This document shows positions 1-8,956 of a DNA stretch of 64,000 bases, piece after piece. Origin of the DNA: Haloarcula ordinaria (GTDB lineage Archaea > Halobacteriota > Halobacteria > Halobacteriales > Haloarculaceae); the NCBI RefSeq assembly GCF_029338275.1, contig NZ_CP119789.1, forward strand, positions 1,984,001-2,048,000. Direction: 5' to 3'. Numbering within the stretch: position 1 is the stretch's first letter; each line of letters opens with the position of its first letter. Made by a program: the position numbers and the translations under genes. The notes under the pieces are model-generated. The model was given only the letters and a program-made list of their open reading frames with translations. It did not search any database and had not been told where the DNA came from.

Positions 1-105
1 AGCGAGCGGTACCAGCAGTTAGAGCGCGACATCGACGCGCTCTCCGACAGCGTCGACGAGCTCGCGACGGACCTGAACGTCGAGAAGTCCGACCTCAGGC
101 TCTAG
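1..105 (+). CDS. 3' end of an unidentified gene, probably a coiled-coil tail
   Basis: An open frame enters from the left edge and ends at TAG (103-105), giving 34 C-terminal residues that end SDLRL. They are charged and heptad-like (QLERDIDALSDSVDELATDL), as in a coiled coil. The last 4 nt overlap the 3' end of the convergent MBF1-like gene. Too little is visible to name the family. Confidence that it is coding rests on the codon pattern and the tail-to-tail packing. Confidence 0.55.
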   Translation, partial: SERYQQLERDIDALSDSVDELATDLNVEKSDLRL

Positions 106-635
106 TCTTTCCGCTTGACCACGTCGCCGAGCGTGTACTCGCCGCTGCTGCTCCCGCTCGACCACTCCGTCTCGTCGCTGCTGCCGGCCGCACTCAGTTC
201 GATTCCCAGCTCCTTCTCCAGTTTCTTCTGGACGTCGTCGCTGGGTAGCGAGTCCCCGTGTTCGAGCTTCCGGATGAGGCTCGCCTTCAGGTTGAGTTTC
301 TGGGCCAGCTCCTTCTGACTGAGGCCCTGTGACTCGCGACCCTCGCGGATGAGCTGGTCGTAGTCCTGTGCGAGTTCGTCCATCTCGTCGAACATGTCCC
401 GGCGACGGCTGGTGCTGGATCCACCCGAAGACGAACTCGACGACGACGAGGACGAGGAACTGCCCGACCCGCTGGAGGACGTCGAGTACTTCGTGGAGGT
501 CGAAGACGAGCTGTCCTGGGTCTTGACCTCCGTCCCGAAGTCCGTACACTCGTCGCAGACGTCGAGTTCGGCCCCCTCGATCTTGACGCGGTTGGGGGAG
601 GCGACATCCTTCCCGCACATCTCGCATTGAACCAT
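102..635 (-). CDS. Archaeal multiprotein bridging factor 1 (aMBF1) HTH protein
   Basis: 177 aa. An N-terminal zinc ribbon uses C4-x2-C7 and C27-x2-C30. A Ser/Thr-rich linker covers about residues 42-78 and includes a long pure serine run. A Cro/cI-type helix-turn-helix follows at about 86-142 (RESQGLSQKELAQKLNLKAS and the KLEHG stretch). This order is that of archaeal MBF1, thought to connect transcription or translation factors; its archaeal role is not settled. The start ATG at 633-635 is supported by a TATA box 25-31 nt upstream, so the mRNA is probably leaderless. The serine run is the odd part and may vary in length between strains. Confidence 0.92.
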   Translation of the reverse strand: MVQCEMCGKDVASPNRVKIEGAELDVCDECTDFGTEVKTQDSSSSTSTKYSTSSSGSGSSSSSSSSSSSSGGSSTSRRRDMFDEMDELAQDYDQLIREGRESQGLSQKELAQKLNLKASLIRKLEHGDSLPSDDVQKKLEKELGIELSAAGSSDETEWSSGSSSGEYTLGDVVKRKD

Positions 636-659
636 ACGGCGAAATTAGCCGGGCCGCCG

Positions 660-666
660 TATAAAT
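660..666 (-). promoter_or_regulatory. TATA box of the MBF1 gene
   Basis: The plus strand reads tataaat, so ATTTATA on the coding strand, centred about 28 nt before the ATG at 635. This is the spacing expected for a leaderless haloarchaeal transcript. Confidence 0.55.
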
Positions 667-678
667 GATGCGCTGGGC

Positions 679-1287
679 TCAGTCCAGTGCCTGCATCGCG
701 TAGTAGAACCGCTGGAGGGCAGTCAGGTGGCCGACGACGGCGAAGACGACGAGCAGCCAGCCGACCAGCGTGAGCCCGAGCAGTTCCGGATTGACGAACG
801 CGGCCACGCCCGTCGTCAGCCCCACGAGCGCCAGGCGGTCGGCCCGGCCCAGCAGGCCGCCGTAGACCCGGTCGAGTCCGACGGCCTGTGACTGAGTGCC
901 CAGGTAGGACGTCATCAGGACGCCGGTGACGGCGGCGACGCCGAGGACCCAGCGCTCCAGGCCCGCCGCGAGGCCGACGATGATGACGATATCCGCGTAG
1001 CGGTCCAGTACGTGGTCCAGCAGGTCGCCGCCGGCCGAGGCGACGTCGAGTTCGCGGGCCAGCGCGCCGTCGACGATGTCCAGCCAGCCGTTGAAGAAGA
1101 CCAGGAGCGCGCCGGCGAGGTACAACAGTTGCGTGCGACCGACGAACGCGTAGACGACACCTGCGGCCACGGCGAGCAGGAACGCGATGACGCTGACGCC
1201 GTTGGGCGAGAGGCCGAGGGCGCGGGCGGCACTGACGAAGGGCACCAGCGCTCGGTCGGCGACGGAGCGGTAGCGGTCCAGCGTCAT
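679..1287 (-). CDS. CDP-alcohol phosphatidyltransferase (archaetidylinositol-phosphate synthase-like)
   Basis: 202 aa integral membrane enzyme. The family signature D-G-x2-A-R-x8-G-x3-D-x3-D is complete, beginning at DGALAR around residue 73. About six hydrophobic segments surround it. The family transfers a phospho-alcohol head group from a CDP-lipid; in haloarchaea this type is usually assigned to archaetidylinositol-phosphate synthesis for polar ether lipids. It is the last gene of hisC/kinase/transferase, and its ATG overlaps the preceding kinase stop by 4 nt. The exact head-group alcohol cannot be read from sequence. Confidence 0.85.
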   Translation of the reverse strand: MTLDRYRSVADRALVPFVSAARALGLSPNGVSVIAFLLAVAAGVVYAFVGRTQLLYLAGALLVFFNGWLDIVDGALARELDVASAGGDLLDHVLDRYADIVIIVGLAAGLERWVLGVAAVTGVLMTSYLGTQSQAVGLDRVYGGLLGRADRLALVGLTTGVAAFVNPELLGLTLVGWLLVVFAVVGHLTALQRFYYAMQALD

Positions 1288-1790
1288 AGCCAGTCGATGA
1301 AGGAGACCTCGCCCGCGCTCGGTTCGCGCTCACCTGCGACGACGGCCGCGATGGCCGCCGCCACATCCTCTGGGTCGCGGTCGGTCGTATCTATCTCGTA
1401 GACTGCGTCCCGACCGTGGCGGTCGACGGCCTCCGAGAGGACGACGTCGAGTGCCTCCGCTTCGGCGTTCTCGTAGGCCTTCGAGTCGGCGTCACCGCGC
1501 TCCCGGAGGCGGTCGACGATTTCGTCAGGATGCGCTCGGAGCACCACCACCCGGTCGACCGGGAAGTGGTGTGCGAGGTGCGACTCGACGACGACGTCCT
1601 CGCGACCGTCCAGCCACGCCTCGACGGCCTCCAGGTCGGCGACCAGACTGCCGCGTTCCTCGTCGACGCCGGTCGAGAACCCCTCGGATTTGATGACCTC
1701 GTTAAGGTGGACGACCGCCAAATCGGTGTCCAGCCGGTCCGTCGCCGTCGTCTTGCCGGTCCCCGGCGTTCCGGTGACGGCGACTCTCAC
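1284..1790 (-). CDS. Adenylate kinase-like NMP kinase (AK6/Fap7 type)
   Basis: 168 aa. A P-loop GTPGTGKTT lies at about residues 7-15, followed by a kinase core of about the length of AK6/Fap7 nucleotide kinases, which phosphorylate AMP/dAMP and in eukaryotes and archaea also act in small-subunit rRNA maturation. I chose a GTG start at 1790 because it overlaps the TGA of hisC (GTGA), is immediately before the beta strand leading to the P-loop, and avoids a long overlap into hisC. It is translationally coupled to hisC upstream and the lipid transferase downstream. Confidence 0.85.
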   Translation of the reverse strand: MRVAVTGTPGTGKTTATDRLDTDLAVVHLNEVIKSEGFSTGVDEERGSLVADLEAVEAWLDGREDVVVESHLAHHFPVDRVVVLRAHPDEIVDRLRERGDADSKAYENAEAEALDVVLSEAVDRHGRDAVYEIDTTDRDPEDVAAAIAAVVAGEREPSAGEVSFIDWL

Positions 1791-2869
1791 GCCTCGACCA
1801 CCTCGATGACGTCGTTCAGTACCGAGACGGCACGCCTGGTGTCCGCTTCCGTACCGCAGGTGATGCGGATACACTCGGGCAGGCCGAACGACGAGCAGTC
1901 CCTGATAATGATGCCTTCCTCCTGGGCGGCGTCGGCAACGGTCGAGGCGTCACCGACCTCGGCGAGGACGAAGTTCCCCTGGCTCGGCCAGGTGTCAGCG
2001 GCGAGCTCCTCGCGGATGTACTCGCGGGCCCAGGCGGCCGTCTCGACCGACTGCTCTACGTGGCCGTCGTCGTCGAGCGCGGCCAGTCCGGCCCGGCAGG
2101 CCAGTTCACTCGCGGCGAACGGCGTGTTGATGCGGGCGTAGGCGTCGGCCCACGTCTCGGGGACCAGCGCGTACCCCAGTCGGACGCCGGCGAGGCCGTA
2201 GGCCTTCGAGAACGTCCGCAGGATGGCGACGTCGTCGCGCTCGTCGAGTAGCGGGCGCATGCTCGGCGAGTCGCTGAACTCGCCGTAGGCCTCGTCGACC
2301 AGGACGAGTGTCTCTTCGTCGGTCTCCTCGGCGATGGTCCGGACGGCTTCGGTGCTGAACTCCGCACCAGTGGGGTTGTGTGGGCTCGTCAGGTAGACGA
2401 TGCGTTCACCGTCGTAGTCCTTCAGGACGGTGTCGGCCGTCTGGGCGAAGTCGTCGGCCTTCGCGATGGTGTACTCCGCGACGCCGCCGTGGTGGTACCG
2501 GGCGCTCATCGGGTAGTAGGCGAAGCCCGGCGTGGGGACGAGGACGTCGTCGCCAGGTTCGAGCATCGCCCGCGCGAGGTAGTCAAGTGCGCCGTCGCCG
2601 CCGTTGGCCAGCCACACCTGCTCGGGCTGGCAGTCCCACAGCGCCGCAACCTTCTCGACGAGGTCGGCGTGTGAGGCCTTCGGGTACGAGTGCATCCGCT
2701 CGGCCGACTCACGGATGGCCTCGACGGCCAGCGGGCTCGGTCCGAACATGTTCTCGTTCGACGCCAGCTTCACCATATCGTCCGGGTCGAGACCGAGCTC
2801 CCGGGCGACTTCTTCGATACCGCGACCCGCCCGGTAGACCGTATGCGACGAGAGGTCCCGTGGTTCCAT
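1787..2869 (-). CDS. hisC: Histidinol-phosphate aminotransferase
   Basis: 360 aa PLP-dependent class I/II aminotransferase. It converts imidazole-acetol phosphate plus glutamate to histidinol phosphate. Visible motifs are KLASNEN near residue 34, SPHNPTGAE near 162, VDEAYGEF near 191, and the PLP lysine K222 in RTFSKAYGLAG. The start at 2869 (MEPRDLSSHTVY) fits the family N-terminus; a further 42 residues upstream in frame look non-coding. A weak TATA-like ttaaac lies about 28 nt upstream. It is first in a three-gene overlapping operon; other his genes are not in the window. Confidence 0.93.
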   Translation of the reverse strand: MEPRDLSSHTVYRAGRGIEEVARELGLDPDDMVKLASNENMFGPSPLAVEAIRESAERMHSYPKASHADLVEKVAALWDCQPEQVWLANGGDGALDYLARAMLEPGDDVLVPTPGFAYYPMSARYHHGGVAEYTIAKADDFAQTADTVLKDYDGERIVYLTSPHNPTGAEFSTEAVRTIAEETDEETLVLVDEAYGEFSDSPSMRPLLDERDDVAILRTFSKAYGLAGVRLGYALVPETWADAYARINTPFAASELACRAGLAALDDDGHVEQSVETAAWAREYIREELAADTWPSQGNFVLAEVGDASTVADAAQEEGIIIRDCSSFGLPECIRITCGTEADTRRAVSVLNDVIEVVEA

Positions 2870-3000
2870 GGCTGACTCAAACGGGTGGGGCGGCTTAAAC
2901 GTGGCCACCTGTCCGCTCTCGGGGCCCACGCGGTTCGGTCGACACGGGACAGGCGGATCGATTCCCCGAGGTTCAAGAGGGGCGCGTCCAACCACCGGGT

Positions 3001-3456
3001 ATGAGTGTCGTCGACGCTGGCGTGTTCGGTGTCCACCTGCTGTTCGCCGGACTCTGGTCGGGAAGCGTGTTGTTCACTACGTACGCCGTGTTGCCCCTGG
3101 CGATGAATGGGGACGCACAGCCGGGGCCGCTCGCGGCGTTGACTGGGAAACTCCGGACCGTCTCGCGGGCCAGCGCACTCCTGCTGTTGCTCACCGGCGG
3201 CCACCTCGCTGCGACCCGCTACACGGCCGAGTCGCTGACGGGGTCGCCACGCGGTCACCTCGTCCTGACGATGGTCGCGCTCTGGTTCGTCCTCGCGGGC
3301 CTCGTCGAAGTCGCAGGGTCGAAGCTCGAAGACGGGTTCGAGGAACAGAAGGTCCGCGAACCGGCCCGCGAGGCCCGCCCCTTCCTTCTCGGGGCGTCGC
3401 TGGTCGCCGTCCTCCTCCTGCTCGATGCCGGTGCGATTCTCGGCCTGTTTGGGTAA
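3001..3456 (+). CDS. Four-helix membrane protein, CopD-like
   Basis: 151 aa with about four hydrophobic helices (residues 5-30, 58-75, 88-108, 130-150). The N-terminal pattern (a histidine in HLLFAGLWSGS, then a GGHLAATR loop) resembles the CopD/copper-resistance-D-like membrane fold, but no metal-binding cluster proves copper transport. It is monocistronic and divergent from hisC. I would call it a conserved haloarchaeal membrane protein of unknown function. Confidence 0.75.
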   Translation: MSVVDAGVFGVHLLFAGLWSGSVLFTTYAVLPLAMNGDAQPGPLAALTGKLRTVSRASALLLLLTGGHLAATRYTAESLTGSPRGHLVLTMVALWFVLAGLVEVAGSKLEDGFEEQKVREPAREARPFLLGASLVAVLLLLDAGAILGLFG

Positions 3457-3632
3457 CGTGACCGACACGGGCAGTCCCCGGACAGCGAGATTATCGGTTT
3501 CAGGGTGTTGGGATGGAACACTGCGGTTGGTCGACTGACGGCCACTCTATGAGACCCGCTGTCCTCGGCCCGATTATAACTCCTGATAGTCAGAGGGGAA
3601 CTGTTTTTTCGGGGTAGGCGAGTGAGGCACGT

Positions 3633-5582
3633 ATGTCTCAGCAGTCTGCGTCAAACACTGGCGGTACTTTCGGCGTTGCTCTCGACCAGTCCATTCGCGA
3701 GTTCCTCCACTACATCCCTGCCGGTGACACGATACCTGACGAGACGTGGCGGAGTCGCCACCGGAAAATTCTGTCGCTTATCGTGATACACGTGCCTTTC
3801 CTGATTCTCCTCGGACTGTACGAGGGGACCGAGTCGCTGGTGACCGGCGCGACGCTGCCAGCGTACGAACCCTCACACGTCGTTCTGGAGGCGGGTGTGT
3901 TGCTCGTGTTCGCAGCCCTCGGCTACACGTCCCGCCTCCCACGACGGGCCCGGACCGCTATCGCCTCGATGGGGCTGCTGACAGCGTCTGCGGTCCTCGT
4001 TCACTTCTCCGGCGGGTTCATCGAGGCCCACTTCCACTTCTTCGTCGTGATGGCCGTCGTCGCCATCTACGAGGACTGGCTGCCGTTTCTCGTGGGTATC
4101 CTCTTCGTTGCCGTCGAGCACAGCGTCTTCGGACTCGTCAATCCTGGCGAGATGTACAACCACCCCGCGGCCGTCGAGAACCCGCTCGTCTGGGCTACTA
4201 TTCACGCCGTCTTCATCCTCGGTCTCGCCGGTGCGCTGATGGCCCACTGGTACTCGACCGAGGTGTCCCGCGAAGAGGTCCACGAGCAACTTGCGGCGGT
4301 GGAGGCAAAGCGGGACGAGATAGACGACCTCCAGGCGAGGCGGGAGGCCATCGAGGAAGAGAAGGCCGAGGCCGAGCGCCTGAAATCGGAGGCCGAGGCC
4401 CGTCAGCAGGAGGTCGAGGCACTGGTCTCGCACCTGGAGTCCAAGGCCGACGCCTACAGCGTCACCATGTCACAGGCCGCCGAAGGCGACCTCACCGTCC
4501 GGTTGGACCCCGAGAGTCAGAGCGACGCGATGACCCAGATCGCGGCGTCGTTCAACGAGATGCTCGACGAGACGGCCGACGCGATGCAAGAGATCCAGTC
4601 GTTCGCCGACACCGTCGCCACCGCCAGCGAAGAGGCGTCGACCGGGACGGCCGAGGCCAGCGACGCGAGCGGCGAGGTCAGCGAGTCCATCCAGGCCATC
4701 GCCAGCGGGGCCGACGAACAGCGCGAGATGCTCGAACAGGTGTCCGGCGAGATGACCGACCTGTCGGCCACGGTCGAGGAGGCGGCGGCCTCCGCCTCCG
4801 AGATAGCGACCCGCTCCCGCGAGATGACCGAGGTCGCCGAGGAGGGCGAGTCGACGGCCGAGGCGGCCATCGAGGACGCCCGAGAGGTCCAGGCGGCCAT
4901 CGACGAGACCGTCGAGAACGTCGAGTCGCTCGACGCGCAGATGGCCGAGATCGGGGAGATTATCGAACTCATCAGCGACATCGCGGAGCAGACGAACATG
5001 CTCGCGCTCAACGCGAACATCGAGGCCGCTCGTGCCGGCGACGGCGGTGGCGGTGAGGGCTTCGCCGTGGTCGCGAACGAGGTCAAGCAGCTGGCCGAGG
5101 AGACCCAGCAGTCGGCGACCGAAATCGAGCAGCTCATCCAGGAGACCCAGTCCCAGACGGAGGAGACTGTCGAGGAGGCACGTGCCGCAGAGGCCTACAT
5201 GGACGAGAGTGTGGACGCCGTCGAGGACGTCGTGACGGCCTTCGAGACCGTCGCCGAGAACGCCGAGGCGACCGACAGCGGCATCCAGGAGGTGCGCGAC
5301 ACCACCGACGACCAGGCCGCGAGCACGGAGGAGGTCGTGGCGATGGTCGAAGAGGTGGCAGACATCAGCCGGTCGACGGCCAGCGAGACCGAGCAGGCGT
5401 CGGCGGCGGCCGAGGAACAGACCGCGTCCCTCTCGCAGGTCAACTCCACCGTCGAGTCGCTGCGGGACCAGACGACACGGCTCCAGGGACTCATCGAGAC
5501 GTTCGACGTCGGCCGGTCGGACGCATCCGGCGTGACGGAGGGTCGCCGGAAGAACCTCGCCGACGGCGGGCAGCCCGAGTAG
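3633..5582 (+). CDS. htr8: Methyl-accepting transducer, HtrVIII-like aerotaxis receptor
   Basis: 649 aa. The N-terminal 210 residues form about six membrane helices rich in histidine, including H124, H133 and H135 in [14 protein letters not shown] and AVEHSVFG further on. In Halobacterium HtrVIII this type of module was described as an oxygen sensor related to the core of cytochrome oxidase subunit I. A coiled coil (about 215-265), a HAMP-like region (about 270-330) and a cytoplasmic signalling domain follow; the hairpin tip is [18 protein letters not shown]. Many Glu/Gln pairs are candidate methylation sites. No che genes lie nearby. Confidence 0.85.
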   Translation: MSQQSASNTGGTFGVALDQSIREFLHYIPAGDTIPDETWRSRHRKILSLIVIHVPFLILLGLYEGTESLVTGATLPAYEPSHVVLEAGVLLVFAALGYTSRLPRRARTAIASMGLLTASAVLVHFSGGFIEAHFHFFVVMAVVAIYEDWLPFLVGILFVAVEHSVFGLVNPGEMYNHPAAVENPLVWATIHAVFILGLAGALMAHWYSTEVSREEVHEQLAAVEAKRDEIDDLQARREAIEEEKAEAERLKSEAEARQQEVEALVSHLESKADAYSVTMSQAAEGDLTVRLDPESQSDAMTQIAASFNEMLDETADAMQEIQSFADTVATASEEASTGTAEASDASGEVSESIQAIASGADEQREMLEQVSGEMTDLSATVEEAAASASEIATRSREMTEVAEEGESTAEAAIEDAREVQAAIDETVENVESLDAQMAEIGEIIELISDIAEQTNMLALNANIEAARAGDGGGGEGFAVVANEVKQLAEETQQSATEIEQLIQETQSQTEETVEEARAAEAYMDESVDAVEDVVTAFETVAENAEATDSGIQEVRDTTDDQAASTEEVVAMVEEVADISRSTASETEQASAAAEEQTASLSQVNSTVESLRDQTTRLQGLIETFDVGRSDASGVTEGRRKNLADGGQPE

Positions 5583-5587
5583 ACTTC

Positions 5588-7219
5588 TCAGAGCCGTTCT
5601 GCGACGTGGTCGGCACCTTTCAGCGCGAGCGCGGCGATGGTGAGCGTTGGGTTCATCGACCCGCTGGTGACGAACACGGACGAGGAGGCGACGGTGAGGT
5701 TCGACAGGTCATGGGTGCGAAGCTGCGGGTTCACGACGCTCTTCTCGGGGTCGACACCCATCCGGGTCGTGCCCATGTGGTGGTACGCCGGCCCGGTGTT
5801 GGCCGGGCCGACGGTCCAGGAGACGTCCGTGCCCAGTTCGTCGAGCACCGCGTGCTGAATCTCGTTGGCCCGGTCGAGCGACCGGCCCAGGCGGTCGCCG
5901 AAGGACCACTGGACGTCCGGAACCGGATTCCCGTGGTCGTCGGTCGTCGAATGGTCGAGTGTGACCCGGTTCTCGCGCCGTGGCGGCTGGCCGACCAGGC
6001 CGCCCATCGAGATGCTGTGCCCGTAGTCCGCTCTGAGGTCGTCCAGGAGCGAGTCGCCCCAGTCGTCGGCGTCGAGCGCGAGTTCCACCGGCGAGGGGCC
6101 GGCGTAGTTCAGGAACTCCAGTTTGATTGGCGAGAAGGCGTCGCTCGACGACGAGACGACGGTCTCGCCCGAGTCGACCCGCTCGACGGTCTGGCCCGGA
6201 TCGTCGTAGAACTGGTGACACTCGCTGGTGATGAATCCGACGTGGTTCTGCCTGGTCTCACGGTCGATAGTGCCACCCGCCCCTGCGAAGAGGTGGTCCA
6301 TGAAGTACCGACCCACTGCCCCCGATGAGTTCGCCAGTCCGTCCGGGTGATGCTCGGACCGGGACAGCAGGAGGATTCGGGGGATCTCGACCCCACCCGC
6401 GGCGAGGACGAACTCGCGGGCTTCCTGGCGGTGCTCGTCGCCGTCCGGCGTGGCGTACCGGGCGGCAGTCACGCGCCCGTCGCCGTCGGTCTCGAGTCGC
6501 TGGACCGGGGCCCGGTCGATGATTCGAGCGCCCGCGTCCGCCGCGTCTTCGACGTGGACGCTGGCGTCGTACTTCGCGCCGGAGGGGCACACGGGTTGAC
6601 AGGTCCCGTACCCGACGCAGGCGCTCCGCTCGTCGTACCCCTCGGAGTTCCGTGCGTTGGGCACCGAGTGCATCGTGATGCCCAGCGCTTCGCAGGCCTC
6701 CGCGAACAGCGAGTCGCTGTACGATGGCGGGAACCCCGCCATCGGGAACGGGCCGTCCCGGTCCGGGGCGAACGGGTTGTCTGCGTCGCCCGCCACGCCC
6801 AGCGCCCGTTCGGCCGCGTCGTAGTACGGGCGTATGTCGTCGTACCCGATGGGCCACGCAGGGTCGTCGTTGCGGTGGCTGCCGTCGAAATCCGTCGGGT
6901 GCAGGCGCATCACCATCCCCTGCCAGTGGAGCGTCGACCCGCCGACGCCCTTGACGCGAGAGACGTTCAGCGGGTAGTACTGCTCGCCGGTCGCACTGAA
7001 GGCGTCGCGGTCGCCGCCCATCTCCCAGACCGAGCCACCGTCACCCGGGCGAATCGCTTGCTCCATCCGCCGCTGGCGACTGTCGAAGTCGAACTGTGGG
7101 CCGGCTTCGAGGACGACGACGTCGTGGCCGTTCCCGGCGAGACGGCTGGCGACGAGCGCACCCGCCGGTCCGGCGCCAACGACGCAGACGTCGACTCGCT
7201 CGGACGGCTCGCGCTCCAT
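5588..7219 (-). CDS. GMC-family FAD-dependent oxidoreductase
   Basis: 543 aa. The FAD dinucleotide motif VVGAGPAGALVASRL starts near residue 13. A GGSTLHWQG segment and the C-terminal AYHHMGTTRMG plus GSMNPTLTIAALA block with the active-site histidine belong to the glucose-methanol-choline family. A cysteine motif (CVGYGTCQPVCPSGAKYD, near residue 200) is typical of gluconate/sorbitol dehydrogenase large subunits, which pass electrons to a cytochrome; no partner subunit is adjacent. The substrate cannot be assigned. A DtxR-type palindrome sits 11-24 nt before the ATG, suggesting iron-dependent control. Confidence 0.88.
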   Translation of the reverse strand: MEREPSERVDVCVVGAGPAGALVASRLAGNGHDVVVLEAGPQFDFDSRQRRMEQAIRPGDGGSVWEMGGDRDAFSATGEQYYPLNVSRVKGVGGSTLHWQGMVMRLHPTDFDGSHRNDDPAWPIGYDDIRPYYDAAERALGVAGDADNPFAPDRDGPFPMAGFPPSYSDSLFAEACEALGITMHSVPNARNSEGYDERSACVGYGTCQPVCPSGAKYDASVHVEDAADAGARIIDRAPVQRLETDGDGRVTAARYATPDGDEHRQEAREFVLAAGGVEIPRILLLSRSEHHPDGLANSSGAVGRYFMDHLFAGAGGTIDRETRQNHVGFITSECHQFYDDPGQTVERVDSGETVVSSSSDAFSPIKLEFLNYAGPSPVELALDADDWGDSLLDDLRADYGHSISMGGLVGQPPRRENRVTLDHSTTDDHGNPVPDVQWSFGDRLGRSLDRANEIQHAVLDELGTDVSWTVGPANTGPAYHHMGTTRMGVDPEKSVVNPQLRTHDLSNLTVASSSVFVTSGSMNPTLTIAALALKGADHVAERL

Positions 7220-7229
7220 CTGAGTTGTC

Positions 7230-7243
7230 TTAGGCGAGCCTAA
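7230..7243. promoter_or_regulatory. Putative DtxR/IdeR-type (Idr/SirR) operator
   Basis: TTAGGCGAGCCTAA is a perfect 6-bp inverted repeat with a 2-nt centre. It matches the TTAGG-CCTAA form of iron-dependent DtxR/IdeR operators, which haloarchaeal DtxR homologues (Idr, SirR) also recognise. It lies between a weak TATA-like position near 7246 and the ATG of the GMC oxidoreductase at 7219, where a bound repressor would block initiation. Confidence 0.55.
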
Positions 7244-7294
7244 ACTTAGCGGTTATCATCTCCCCGCACGGTCTGACGAAAACAGTGCCGTCGG

Positions 7295-8068
7295 TTACGG
7301 AATCTTGACCGAGTGTTTGAGCGTCCCGATGCCCTCGATCTCGACTTCGACCTCGTCGCCGGTCGACAGCGGCCCGACGCCCGCCGGCGTGCCAGTCGAG
7401 ATGACGTCGCCGGGTTCCAGCGTCATGTACTCGGTTATCTCCGCGATGAGCTCGGGCACGGAGAAGATGAGGTTGTCGCGGCTGGAGGACTGCTTCGTCT
7501 CGCCGTTGACGCGCAGTTCGATGCTGGCGTCGTCAGGCACGTGCTCCGGTGTGGCGACCAGCGGGCCGATCGGCGCGGAGTTGTCGAACGCCTTCCCGCG
7601 GACCCAGTTCTGCTCGATGTCCTGGTCGTCGCGGTTCGAGATGTCGTTGATGCAGGTGAACCCGGCGACGACGTCCATCGCGCCCGATTCGCTGACGTTC
7701 TTGCACTGCTCGCCGATGACGACGCCGAGCTCAGCCTCGTAGTCGATGCGTTCCTTCCCCGGGAGCAGGGTGAGGGTGTTGCCGTGCGAGGCGACGGCGT
7801 TGGGGGCCTTGAGGAACAGCATCGGTCGGTCCGGAATCTCGCTGTCCGTCTCCTCGGCGTGGTCGACGTAGTTGATGCCGACACAGACCATCTTCGTCGG
7901 CTCGCACGGCGGGAGGATGTCGACTTCGTCGGGGGAGTACATCTCGTCGCCGAAAGCGATGCGACCGTACGGACCGGCGGCGGCGGTGACCTTGGGTTCG
8001 CCGTCCTCGACGGTCCAGCGGCCGCCACGGACGTTACCCGCGGAGTCACGGAATCGAACGCGCTTCAT
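7295..8068 (-). CDS. Fumarylacetoacetate hydrolase (FAH) family protein
   Basis: 257 aa. The conserved core is present: VGINYVDHAEE, FLKAPNAV, the metal ligands in DYEAELGVVIG, GFTCINDISNRDDQ, the KAFDNSAPIGP block, and GDVISTGTPAGVGP near the C-terminus. Members hydrolyse or decarboxylate 2-oxo acids (fumarylpyruvate, acylpyruvates, oxaloacetate, homoprotocatechuate intermediates); the substrate here is not determinable. A TATA-like ttatcc about 27 nt before the ATG (plus strand 8092-8098) fits a leaderless mRNA. There is no aromatic-catabolism gene next to it, so a housekeeping acylpyruvase or oxaloacetate decarboxylase role is plausible. Confidence 0.88.
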   Translation of the reverse strand: MKRVRFRDSAGNVRGGRWTVEDGEPKVTAAAGPYGRIAFGDEMYSPDEVDILPPCEPTKMVCVGINYVDHAEETDSEIPDRPMLFLKAPNAVASHGNTLTLLPGKERIDYEAELGVVIGEQCKNVSESGAMDVVAGFTCINDISNRDDQDIEQNWVRGKAFDNSAPIGPLVATPEHVPDDASIELRVNGETKQSSSRDNLIFSVPELIAEITEYMTLEPGDVISTGTPAGVGPLSTGDEVEVEIEGIGTLKHSVKIP

Positions 8069-8227
8069 AAAAGTCCCGAGTCGCGGCCGAGGGATAAGCG
8101 TTTAGGACACGAACCCTCAGCCGACGGGTGGTTCGACGACTGTCAATGCCCTGTACGACACCTGGGGTATCGGCCCTGGCCTGCGCTGACCGAACTGCTT
8201 TTGAGACGCGACGGGCTACGCCCGCCA

Positions 8228-8956
8228 ATGAACGTCTTAGTCGTCGGTGCGGGCGCGATGGGGCGCTGGTTCGCCCGGACGGTCCGGGACGCCGCCGCCG
8301 TCGCCTTCACCGACACGGACCCAGCGAGCGCCCGAGCCGCAGCGGACGCGGTCGACGGGCGCGCCGTGCCGACCGACACCGACGAGGCCTTCGACGTCGT
8401 CTGTATCGCCGTGCCGATGCCCGCGGCACGCGTCGCCATCGAGCAGTACGGACCGCTCGCGACCGAAGCCGTCGTCGACGTGACGGGGAGCATGCGAGAC
8501 CCGGTGGCCGCGATGCGGGAGGCCGCCCCCGACGCCGCCCGGATGAGCCTCCACCCGCTGTTCGCCCCCGACAACGCCCCGGGGAACGTCGCCGTCGTCA
8601 CGGACAGCGGCGACGAGACGACCGATGCACTCCTCGACGTGCTCCGCGAGGCCGGGTGCGACTGTTTCGAGACGACGCCGGCCGAACACGACGAGGCAAT
8701 GCAGACGGTCCAGGCGGGCGCTCACACGGCCATACTCGCGTTCGCGCTGGCCGCCGACTCGGTACCCGACGAGTTCCAGACGCCGGTCTCCCAGGGCCTC
8801 TACGACCTCGTCGAGCAGGTCACCGGTGGTGACCCGCACGTCTACGCCGACATCCAGCGCGCCTTCGACGGAGCAGAACCGGTCGCCGACGCCGCCGGAC
8901 GCATCGCCGACGCCGACTACGAGGAGTTCCAGCGGCTCTACGACGCCCTCTCATGA
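8228..8956 (+). CDS. tyrA: Prephenate dehydrogenase
   Basis: 242 aa. An N-terminal Rossmann motif VVGAGAMGRW (residues 5-14) binds NAD(P). It is followed by VVCIAVPM, DVTGSM and the substrate-proximal SLHPLFAP segment of the TyrA family. It oxidatively decarboxylates prephenate to 4-hydroxyphenylpyruvate for tyrosine synthesis. The ATG at 8228 matches the family start. Its TGA overlaps the ATG of the next gene (ATGA), so the two are translationally coupled. It is shorter than bacterial fused forms and has no ACT or chorismate mutase domain; chorismate mutase is encoded about 23 kb away. Confidence 0.9.
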   Translation: MNVLVVGAGAMGRWFARTVRDAAAVAFTDTDPASARAAADAVDGRAVPTDTDEAFDVVCIAVPMPAARVAIEQYGPLATEAVVDVTGSMRDPVAAMREAAPDAARMSLHPLFAPDNAPGNVAVVTDSGDETTDALLDVLREAGCDCFETTPAEHDEAMQTVQAGAHTAILAFALAADSVPDEFQTPVSQGLYDLVEQVTGGDPHVYADIQRAFDGAEPVADAAGRIADADYEEFQRLYDALS

